A DNA stretch of 64,000 nucleotides from Arsenophonus sp048493715 (GTDB taxonomy: Bacteria; Pseudomonadota; Gammaproteobacteria; Enterobacterales; Enterobacteriaceae). The stretch's first letter is position 1. Each line of letters opens with the position of its first letter. The stretch is from assembly GCA_048493715.1 (NCBI GenBank), contig JBGDCZ010000003.1, positions 22,010 through 86,009 on the forward strand, written 5' to 3'. Shown piece by piece: positions 10,701 through 18,699 of this stretch. Both the position numbers and the translations under genes were made by a program. Below the pieces are notes generated by a model, which was given only the letters and a program-made list of their open reading frames with translations, was not told the origin of the DNA and did not search any database.

Positions 10701-11454
10701 CTACGAAATTAAATTTTGGTATTGGTGTACTCGACGTAGAGAACGCTCACGACTGAGATGCCCAGCAAAATCTCCTCAATAAAGGCTAAATGACGATGTG
10801 AAGCTTCCTGGGCTTTTTCAGGTTCACGTGCGATGATAGCTTCAAAAATTTGAGTCCTATGTTTACTTACTGCGGTATGCATTTCTTTACGGGTGTATAA
10901 ACACTCAAAATTTTGCCTAATATTCTGTTCTAACATTGGAACCATACAACGAAGTATATGGAGTAATACCACGTTATGAGCTGCTTCGGTAACAACAAAT
11001 TGATATTGTAAAACCGCCTCAACTTCAACATGAACATCACCACTTTCTTGTATATCCTGAATGTGTAAATGGCTTATCTTAATTCGGGCCAGATCCTCAT
11101 CGGTTCCTCTTAAAGCGGCATAATGAGCAGCAATACCTTCAAGAGCGTGGTGTGTTTCTAAAAATATCAAACTGTGATTCCATATGACCAGATAACAACT
11201 GGGTAAATGGATCACTAAAGCTTTGCCATAAATTTGTTTCGACGAACGTGCCCACTCGTTGTCGACGAAGAAGAAAACCTCTCGCTTCAAGTTTCTGAAT
11301 CGCCTCACGCAAAGAAGGACGAGAAACATCGAATTGCTTGGCCAATTCACGTTCGGGCAGCAATTTTTCTCCTGATTCCTTCAAGAATTAAATGCTCAAG
11401 GCGCTGTTCAATGACATCAGATAATTTAGGTTGGCGAATTTTGCTATAAACCAT
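10701..11454 (-). pseudogene. pdhR: PdhR (GntR family) repressor, frameshifted
   Basis: PdhR is the pyruvate-responsive repressor of its own operon with aceEF-lpd. The reading starts MVYSKIRQPKLSDVIEQ at 11454. Three lesions follow. About 8 bp are missing near 11385, after LILEG. An extra T in a T5 run near 11160 shifts out of SQFDI; the next frame reads LETHHALEGIAAHYAAL. A third shift near 10765 separates FIEEILL from the family tail SRERSLRRVHQ. The winged-helix block (PERELAKQFDVSRPSLREAI) and the ligand domain are therefore in different frames. The longest open frame (213 aa) begins with about 65 residues of out-of-frame nonsense. Gene order next to aceE is as in E. coli. Confidence 0.92.
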
Positions 11455-11510
11455 ATTTATAATAGGCCATTTATATTTTGCATAAATATTTATTTAACAC
11501 TACCAAAGTT

Positions 11511-11526
11511 AATTGGTAAACCAATT
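11511..11526. promoter_or_regulatory. PdhR-type operator with shortened spacer
   Basis: AATTGGTAAACCAATT is an inverted repeat of ATTGGT/ACCAAT half-sites located 57 bp upstream of the pdhR start, where E. coli has its PdhR site. The family consensus has three bases between the half-sites; here there are two. It may therefore be an operator degraded along with its repressor. Confidence 0.6.
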
Positions 11527-12026
11527 TATCCTAGATGACATAAAGTAACAAAGTATTCACCAACTGTCCATAAAAGCTTAAATTTAACCTTAAAAACCCG
11601 CATTTTTTGCCAAGGTTTTTTAAAAATTAAAAAAATTATAGATTTTATTCCTTTTTACTCGTCAATTTTCATCTTTTAATACATATAGTTAATCAACTAA
11701 AAGGTTATTATTTGCACTCAAGTGAATTAAAAAACGGGATTAATGAATAAAAATTCATTAAATAGGGTTAAAAATATAACAATTTTTTATAAACAATATT
11801 AACCATTTTTAGTGATACTGATTGATAGAATTAATATTTAAAAATACTTAATTTAAAAACAGATAAAATAATTAAGTAAATTTAATTAATATAAACACCA
11901 TTTTTGATATTTTTTATCAGTAAAAATACTGAAATAGCTAACTATAAGATATTATATGACAAAATTCATTTTTATATCAATATGTTAATTGAATAAATAG
12001 CTAGAATATTTAGCAATATTATTCAT
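11527..12026. other. Gene-free AT-rich gap, former aroP/ampDE position
   Basis: About 500 bp with no coding signal. E. coli carries aroP, ampE and ampD between pdhR and nadC. Nothing recognisable of them remains, so they were deleted or have eroded completely. Confidence 0.6.
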
Positions 12027-12920
12027 TCACTCATTAAATCTCATAGAAAGATCCATTGCTTTGATATTTTTTGTTAATGCGCCAACAGAAATATAATCCA
12101 CACCTGTCTTTGCATACTCTTTTAATGTTTTCAGCGTAATATTACCAGAAACTTCCAAGGCTACATTTCCTTTTGCGATCATGATAGCTTGTTTCATCAT
12201 AGGAATAGTAAAATTATCTAACATAACAATATCGGCTTTTGCCTCTATTGCTTCAAGCAATTCATTTAAGTTTTCAACTTCAACTTCAATAAGAACATTT
12301 GCATGCGCTAAACGTGCTTTCTTAATTGCTAAAGTAATGTTACCTGCTGCAATAATATGATTTTCCTTAATTAAATATGCATCCGACAAGCCTAATCTGT
12401 GATTAAAACCACCACCACAGAGCACCGCATATTTGAGTGCTGTCCTTAAACCGGGAATGGTTTTACGCGTATCTAATAACTTTACTTCCGTTTCTTGTAA
12501 TATCTCAACGTAATTGGCTGTTACTGTAGCAACCCCAGACAGAGTTTGTAGGAAATTAAGTGCGACCCGTTCACCAATTAACAGTATATGGGCATAGCCT
12601 TCTATAGTACAAAGTACCTGACCTGATTTAATTTTATCACCATCACTGACTTGCCATCTAAACTGAACCCCTTGATCAAGTTGCCGAAAAACCTCCTCAA
12701 CCCAACGTAGCCCACAGAATATACCATCTTCACGGGTAATTATTTTAGCAATAGCTAACTGATTTTTTGGTAACAATTGTCCACTAATATCACTATCTAT
12801 ATTTATGCTTCCGCCTAAATCTTCCTGTAATGCAAAAGTAACATTAACAGGAATATCTTGCTGCAAACGTGCTAATAATTGCTCCTTACGCCACGTAATA
12901 TCATGCGCGATAAGTACCAT
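12027..12920 (-). CDS. nadC: Quinolinate phosphoribosyltransferase (decarboxylating)
   Basis: Converts quinolinate and PRPP to nicotinate mononucleotide, the entry into NAD from the de novo pathway. It is 297 aa, the same length as E. coli NadC. Family blocks present include ALQEDLGG near the N-terminus, GERVALNFLQTLSGVAT, DTRKTIPGLR, the substrate-loop HRLGLSDAYLIKENH and the C-terminal barrel strand VALEVSGNI. AAGGAG lies 6 nt before the ATG. It stands alone, with AT-rich gaps on both sides, divergent from the pilus genes as in E. coli. Apparently intact. Confidence 0.96.
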   Translation of the reverse strand: MVLIAHDITWRKEQLLARLQQDIPVNVTFALQEDLGGSINIDSDISGQLLPKNQLAIAKIITREDGIFCGLRWVEEVFRQLDQGVQFRWQVSDGDKIKSGQVLCTIEGYAHILLIGERVALNFLQTLSGVATVTANYVEILQETEVKLLDTRKTIPGLRTALKYAVLCGGGFNHRLGLSDAYLIKENHIIAAGNITLAIKKARLAHANVLIEVEVENLNELLEAIEAKADIVMLDNFTIPMMKQAIMIAKGNVALEVSGNITLKTLKEYAKTGVDYISVGALTKNIKAMDLSMRFNE

Positions 12921-13334
12921 TACAACTCCTTATAATTGCAGTAATAAATTATTGCTGACTTTTACTCTACTGTATTGTATGAATATCACTAGTAAATTTA
13001 TTTATTAAATTATGCCAATGAGATACGTTACTACAACTCATAAAATCTAAGCACATATTTTTTAAACATAATATAGAGGCTTTAATAAAAAAAATACTAT
13101 ATCTTACAATCTATAAATATACATTGCATAAAACATATGACAAATATATTTAATTATATAAATCATCATAAATAGTTTTTTATTTCTACCACACACAAAT
13201 TGAGCATTGATTATTTACATCCACAATAAAAAACTTATTTAAATAAAAAAACAACAATTAAAAACGTCTTATTTTTTATTGTTATTTTTTACCATTTTGC
13301 ATCATTACATTATCTTCAATCGATGATGGTAAAT
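12921..13334. other. Divergent intergenic region nadC/ppdD
   Basis: About 410 bp of very AT-rich sequence with stops in all frames. It should contain the nadC promoter and the former ppdD promoter, but I could not assign boxes with confidence. Confidence 0.4.
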
Positions 13335-13337
13335 ATG

Positions 13338-13760
13338 ATGAAATAACAAAGATTCTCACTAATGGAAATAATGGTCGCAATTGCAATTATTGCCGTCCTC
13401 AGCACAATTAGTCTTCCTAGCTACAAAAGTTATATGCAAAAAGCATCTCTAACCGACATGTTACAATTTATTGTACCTTATAAAATGCATACGGAACTGT
13501 GTGGCTTTGAAAAAGGACATTTCACTGGTTGCCATAGTGGCACTTCTTCAATTCCAACAAGCAGGACAGGCAAATATATTAATAATATTGAAGTAAAAAA
13601 TGGGATAATTAAAGTTGTTGGTAGAAAGTCTCTGAAAGAGTTAACAGTGACGCTAGAACCAGCACTATCAACGTCAGAAAATCGAGTTACTTGGAAAGTC
13701 CTTTGTGAAAGTACAGATAGCGGATTAAAAAAACATTGTGAAGATACTTTCAAATTCTAA
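13338..13760 (+). pseudogene. ppdD: Type IV prepilin PpdD, leader destroyed
   Basis: Major pilin-like protein processed by prepilin peptidase. From the ATG at 13338 the leader reads M-K-stop-Q-R, then F-S-L-M-E. A TAA replaces a lysine codon, and the glycine that should precede Phe at the cleavage site (GFxLxE) is missing. The 132-aa open frame from 13362 starts inside the hydrophobic helix (MEIMVAIAIIAVLSTISLP). It keeps the pilin body with SYKSYMQKASLTDMLQ and a C-terminal cysteine pair, but it would lack the processed N-terminus. The neighbours hofB and hofC are also broken, so pilus assembly here is gone. Confidence 0.82.
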
Positions 13761-13776
13761 ATAATAAGACTCTATT

Positions 13777-15203
13777 ATGACTTTCATAACAGCTATTCCC
13801 AAAAACTTTAATGTTATCGAAGATGAATTAAAAAAACTTTGTTATCGTCACGATATTGTAATGATTGAATTCAATTCAAAAAAAATTTCCATTGCTAGTT
13901 ACAAAAAATCTAATGACGAGGTCTTAACTGCATTATGTTTTATTTCTAGTGTCCCTGTTTGCTATAATATCTGGTCGAAAGAGAAAATTGAGCACTACTT
14001 TAATCGCTGCAATCATGAAGTGGAAATACAAGAAGATCCTATACGTTATGATCCTTTAATCAACAATGAAGACAAACCTAATTCACCAGCAGTCAATTAT
14101 CTTATTGGATCTGCCATTGAAAAACGTGCATCAGATATTCATATCGAGCCATAATAAGTCTGGCACGAAAATCCGTATCAGGGTTGATGGTAAACTGTTT
14201 TATATTGCTGCACCTCCGCTCGAAAATTGCGCGGAAATTTTTGCTCGGTTAAAAATATTAGCAAAATTGAATATAGCAGAAAAATACTTACCGCAAGACG
14301 GACAACTTGAATGGATTAGCCACGATATTCACTATGCTATCCACATCTCAACATTACCAACTCTTATGGTGAAAAAATAGTTTTAAGGATATTAAATATT
14401 AAAACCACTATTCTTTGGAACAATTAGGGATAAATAATAATTTTCTTGCAGTTTTAAAACAAAAGCTTTCTTTGCCACAAGGAATGATTCTGGTTACTAT
14501 GCCAACAGAAAGTGGTAAAACAGTAACACTCTACAGCTGCCTTTAATATCTTAATCACAGTGAATTAAATATTTCAACTATCGAAGATCCCATCGAGATC
14601 CCAATAAAAGGAATTAATCAAATTCCTGTAAACGAAAAAATAGGTTTGGATTTTTCAACCATCTTAAGAGCATTACTTGGCCAAGATCCAGATATTATCA
14701 TGGTAGGTGAAATACGCGATCAAAAAACAGCTGAAATTGCTATAAAAGCCACCCAAACCGGTCATTTGGTGTTATCGACACTCCATACCAATTCAACCAA
14801 AAGCACACTCGAAAGACTAGAAAATTTAAACATATCACCACATTTAATAAATTCTTGTGTAAAGTTGAGTATTGTACAAAGACTTGTTAGAAAGTTATGT
14901 CCTAACTGTAAACGCCATGAAGAAAATCCTATTACTATTCAATTTGATAATGTTGAAACTGAAATTACGACTTTGCAGACAATTGGATATGATCATTGTT
15001 TCGATGGATATTTAGGGCAAACTACAATTTATGAATTTTTAGAGCTTAAAGAAGAAACTTTTGATGCACAATTTTATCAACTACCACCGAAAAAAGAGAG
15101 AATACCTTTTGTAAATTTATTTAATTCTGGATTACTTCTTGTCAAAGTCGGCATAACAACACTAAAAGAAGTTTATGAAGTAACAGGTCAGGAGATAATT
15201 TAA
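13777..15203 (+). pseudogene. hofB: HofB (GspE/PilB-type assembly ATPase), frameshifted
   Basis: Secretion/pilus ATPase of the type II/IV superfamily. The N-terminal domain reads from MTFITAIPKNFNVI to SAIEKRASDIHIEP, where a shift near 14148 moves to the frame with KSGTKIRIRVDGKL. A second break near 14365 and a TAA near 14544 (after TLYSCL) split the rest. The Walker A is MPTESGKT in place of GPTGSGKT, two changed residues, while the Walker B/Asp box GQDPDIIMVGEIRDQKTAEI and the His box LSTLHTNS survive. The zinc tetracysteine region is reduced to CPNCKRH. The gene ends in TAATG, overlapping hofC. Confidence 0.9.
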
Positions 15204-16395
15204 TGAATTTTATCTATATAGAGCGATAAATACACAGAGAATATTAATAGAAAATTTTAAAACATCTCATTCTAAACAAGAAGTTTTTAGATATATCTTA
15301 AAAAACAATTTAATTCCTATCTCAATTAAAATCAGAGAAATTGCACTATATAATACAAAAATTGTTAGCTATCGCTTACCTTTTATGTATCAACTTAGTG
15401 TATTACTCAATATCCAATATCTCCTTAATTCAAAGTTTAAATATTATTCAAAAAGAATGTAATAGTCTGTCTGGAAATGTATACTGGCCGAAATCATTAA
15501 ACGTATTAATCAAGGAGAAGCATTTTCTACAAAATTAAAATGTTATCCTAAACTTTTTCCAGAAATAATTTATCGACTATTAGAAATAGGTGAACAAACC
15601 AATAGTCTTAAAAAAAATTGCTAACTTATCTATCAACAACTTCAGCAACAACAAATAGTAAAACAAAAGACAACTAAAGCATTACAGTACCCTTGCATTA
15701 TTTTAATTATCGCTTTAATCGTGATTTTGTTAATGTTATTTTTCGTGTTACCTGCATTCAAAGCAATATATCAAACATTTAATGCTCAACTTCCAATAGC
15801 AACTAGTTTGCTTATAACCATTTCTGATACCCTTGCCAGGAATGCTTTGTATATCGTTATTATCTCCGCATGTATTAATTTAGGTTATTTTACATACAGA
15901 AAACATACACCTATAATTTAATTAAACATGAACAAAACTTTATTCTACATTTGCCAATATTTAATAAACTTAGTTGGTTGGCAGCCGCTTGACTATTTCT
16001 TTCAGACTCTGCATATTACACAAAAATCAGGGTTAACATTATTAGAAGGATTCGAATATGTATTGAAAACACTTAAAAATCCTGTTTACCATCATGTAGT
16101 CTATTCTATATATTAAAAATTTAGCGAGGTATTTCTTTCAGAGAAAGTATAAAAAAAGAGAGAAACTATTTCCATATTTATGCTTACAATTTATTACGGC
16201 TGGAGAGTTATCAGGTAATTTACCTTTGTTTTTAGAAAAATTAGCTAGTTGGTATCAAGATACTCTACTTGATTCTGTTAATAAAAAGATAAAATTAATT
16301 GAACCAATGCTAATACTTATACTTGCTATTGTAATACTGGATTATTATTCACTATGTATTTGCCGATTTTTAATTTAGGTAATATTATTTCTTAA
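15203..16395 (+). pseudogene. hofC: HofC (GspF/PilC-type platform protein), heavily frameshifted
   Basis: Inner-membrane platform protein of pilus/type II machinery, expected to be about 400 aa. The ATG at 15203 overlaps the hofB stop but runs into TAA after eight codons. Downstream islands in different frames match the family: the central membrane stretch at 15721-15921 (LMLFFVLPAFKAIYQTFNAQLP), ITQKSGLTLLEGFEYVLKTL at 16015-16075, the repeat-domain piece ITAGELSGNLPLFLEKLASW near 16190-16250, and the C-terminal TMYLPIFNLGNIIS ending at 16395. In E. coli guaC follows; here coaE follows after 120 bp, so guaC has been lost. Confidence 0.88.
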
Positions 16396-16515
16396 GTAAT
16401 CAAAGTAACAATAAAATAAAAATATTATTATGTTAAAAACTGTTTTGATAAACACAAAAAAATCAACGGCCTTTACCTGGAATTTTTCATTTAAGTTTAC
16501 CGAAAGAGAGTCTGC

Positions 16516-17139
16516 ATGAGTTATATTATTGCTCTGACAGGAGGGATCGGAAGCGGCAAAAGTACCGTTTCAGATAAATTTGCATCCTTAGGAATACCAA
16601 TCATTGATGCAGACATCATTTCTAGACAAATTGTTATGCCTAACACATATACACTTAACATGATAAAACGACATTTCGGTCCAAGTATTCTGAATGAGGA
16701 TGGTTCTTTAAATCGCGCCAGATTAAGAAAAAAAATATTCAGTGATCCGATAGAAAAAAAATGGCTAAATAATTTTCTTCATCCGTTAATACAGCAAGAA
16801 ACACACCGCCAACTATCATTACTTAATTCACCTTACGTAGTTTGGGTTGTCCCATTATTATTTGAAAATAACCTAGAGCATCTTGCCAACCGTATACTTG
16901 TCGTTGACGCAACACCAGAAGAACAAATCGCCCGTATAATTAAGCGTGACGGAATTAGCCAACAAGAAGCAAAAAATATTTTATCTAATCAAGTTAGCCG
17001 AACAAGACGCTTACAAAAAGCTGATGATATAATTAATAACCACGATAATAATTTAACACTTGATGAAACTATAGCGAAATTACGTCAGAAATACCTGCAA
17101 TTAGCTACGGGGGCTTCTCAGGAAATGCATAATGAGTAA
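16516..17139 (+). CDS. coaE: Dephospho-CoA kinase
   Basis: Catalyses the last step of coenzyme A synthesis, phosphorylating the 3' hydroxyl of dephospho-CoA. It is 207 aa (E. coli 206). The P-loop is GGIGSGKST at residues 9-17, DADIISRQIV is the substrate-side motif, and HPLIQQE and the lid region RRLQKADDIINN follow. GAGAG sits shortly before the ATG. It overlaps zapD by 8 bp, so coaE-zapD-yacG form one unit as in E. coli. Intact. Confidence 0.97.
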   Translation: MSYIIALTGGIGSGKSTVSDKFASLGIPIIDADIISRQIVMPNTYTLNMIKRHFGPSILNEDGSLNRARLRKKIFSDPIEKKWLNNFLHPLIQQETHRQLSLLNSPYVVWVVPLLFENNLEHLANRILVVDATPEEQIARIIKRDGISQQEAKNILSNQVSRTRRLQKADDIINNHDNNLTLDETIAKLRQKYLQLATGASQEMHNE

Positions 17140-17884
17140 CACAATTTCTACAATTATTTATGAACATCCATTAAATGAAAAAATGCGCTCGTGGCTGCGC
17201 ATGGAGTGCTTACTTCAACAACTTATTGACTTAAAAAATATTAACTCATTAACCACTGGGTTAGCTTTTTTTCGTGCCGTTGCTGAATTAATCGAAGTAT
17301 TAGATCGTAGCGATTTTCGTGCCGACATTATAAAGGAATTAGATAAACAAAAAAATAAACTTAATCAATGGTGCAGTGATCCCAAGGCAGATAAAACGCT
17401 TATTAAAAACCTACTAAATGAAATCCAACAAAATCTCACTTTATTAAGAGAAGCGCCACGAATTGGTCAACACTTACGACAAGATAAAGTTATCAGTATT
17501 GCTCGCCAACGCTTAAGTATACCCGGTGGTTGTTGTAGCTTTGATTTGCCTGCACTACATTTATGGTTAAATACAGATAAAAAAGAAATAGATACTAGAA
17601 TTAACTTCTGGATTGACGGTATCGTACCGTTAAGTTCTGCTTTAAGTATGCTATTAAGTCTGATTCGTAAGTCTAATACATTTACCACTCAAAAGAGTTG
17701 TAATGGCTTCTATCAAGGCAGTGTAGAAAATACGGATTTAATCCGAATAAAATTACCTATCAATCTATCCCTATATCCACAGATTTCCGGACACAAAACA
17801 CGTTTTGCTATCCGCTTCTTATATGAATACAGCGAAAATGGTATTGTACCTGATGAATTACCATTCAAATTAGCCTGTTGTTAG
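17132..17884 (+). CDS. zapD: Cell division protein ZapD
   Basis: Cytoplasmic FtsZ-binding protein that bundles protofilaments and strengthens the Z ring. It is 250 aa (E. coli 247). Recognisable blocks are YEHPLNEKMRSWLRMECL at the N-terminus, RQRLSIPGGCCSFDLPALH in the centre and LYPQISGHKTRFAIRFL near the end, closing with FKLACC. It starts inside the end of coaE and runs to 9 bp before yacG. Its target FtsZ is encoded about 6 kb away in the same window. No lesion seen. Confidence 0.95.
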   Translation: MSNTISTIIYEHPLNEKMRSWLRMECLLQQLIDLKNINSLTTGLAFFRAVAELIEVLDRSDFRADIIKELDKQKNKLNQWCSDPKADKTLIKNLLNEIQQNLTLLREAPRIGQHLRQDKVISIARQRLSIPGGCCSFDLPALHLWLNTDKKEIDTRINFWIDGIVPLSSALSMLLSLIRKSNTFTTQKSCNGFYQGSVENTDLIRIKLPINLSLYPQISGHKTRFAIRFLYEYSENGIVPDELPFKLACC

Positions 17885-17892
17885 GAGTCACT

Positions 17893-18105
17893 ATGTCTGA
17901 TGAGCCCACGGTAAAATGTCCTACTTGTCATAAAATTGTTATTTGGCAAGATAGTAGTCCTTATCGCCCTTTTTGTAGCAAACGTTGTCAATTAATTGAT
18001 CTTGGTGAATGGGCTAGTGAGGAAAAAAGGATCTCCAGCCAGCGAAATATTTCTGAAATAGATGATTGGAGTGAAATCTCCGATGATCCTAATACTAAAA
18101 AATAA
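17893..18105 (+). CDS. yacG: DNA gyrase inhibitor YacG, zinc protein
   Basis: Small zinc protein that binds GyrB and inhibits gyrase in E. coli. It is 70 aa from the ATG at 17893, which has AGGAG 5 nt upstream. An in-frame ATG at 17878 lies within the end of zapD, ahead of that Shine-Dalgarno, and is rejected. The four zinc ligands are C9, C12, C28 and C32 (CPTC ... CSKRC), followed by the conserved LIDLGEWASEE. It is the last gene of the coaE-zapD-yacG unit and converges with mutT. Confidence 0.94.
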   Translation: MSDEPTVKCPTCHKIVIWQDSSPYRPFCSKRCQLIDLGEWASEEKRISSQRNISEIDDWSEISDDPNTKK

Positions 18106-18181
18106 ATTTAAAATCAAAGACCAAACGATTTTATCTATACCATTATATAGCTCTTGCTTTAAAAAAATTTAACAAACCTAT

Positions 18182-18616
18182 TTATACTAACTTATCCGTC
18201 TGCTCTATAAATCGAATCACGTTATTGATTAGCATATCAACAATTACACGGTTCGCAGGTGGAAATTCTTCCACTACCAGTGATTTCTGTAAAAGCCAGC
18301 GTGAAGATTGGCCTTCTTTGCCATATGGTTGGTAATCCCATTGCTCCACGAGAAAAAAATGCAACCTTATTATACTACGGTCGGCAAATTCATGCTCGAC
18401 AACACGTAACAATTGACTATTAATAACATCTATCCCGATCTCTTCTTTTAGCTCACGAGTCAGAGCTTCTACCGGTGTTTCGCCTATTTCTAATTTACCG
18501 CCGGGAAACTCCCAAAAACCGCCCATATGTGAATTAGCTGCCCGTTGGGTAATAAAAATTTCTTGTTGCGCATTTCTAATAATGCCTACCGCAATATTTA
18601 ATTGTTTTTTTTCCAT
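18182..18616 (-). CDS. mutT: 8-oxo-dGTP diphosphatase MutT
   Basis: Nudix hydrolase that removes 8-oxo-dGTP from the nucleotide pool and so prevents A:T to C:G transversions. The Nudix box runs from G40 to I62 (GKLEIGE ... RELKEEIGI) with all key glutamates present. It is 144 aa against 129 in E. coli, the extra lying at the C-terminus. It lies downstream of secA on the same strand, as in E. coli, with a hairpin between them. Retention of both mutT and mutH suggests replication fidelity functions are still under selection. Confidence 0.94.
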   Translation of the reverse strand: MEKKQLNIAVGIIRNAQQEIFITQRAANSHMGGFWEFPGGKLEIGETPVEALTRELKEEIGIDVINSQLLRVVEHEFADRSIIRLHFFLVEQWDYQPYGKEGQSSRWLLQKSLVVEEFPPANRVIVDMLINNVIRFIEQTDKLV

Positions 18617-18651
18617 AAAAATAATTTAATCACTTTTCAAATCATACAATA

Positions 18652-18678
18652 AAAGAGCGGATTTATTCTCCGCTTTTT
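18652..18678. terminator. Hairpin between secA and mutT
   Basis: Stem AGCGGA (18656-18661) with TCCGCT (18669-18674), extendable by A-T pairs on both sides. A TTTTT run follows on the plus strand and TTTT on the minus strand, so it could act in either direction. Confidence 0.55.
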
Positions 18679-18699
18679 AATTGATTTAACAACCAAATT

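Noticed and set aside
13478..13753. 91-codon minus-strand open frame
   Set aside because: Antisense shadow of the ppdD body.
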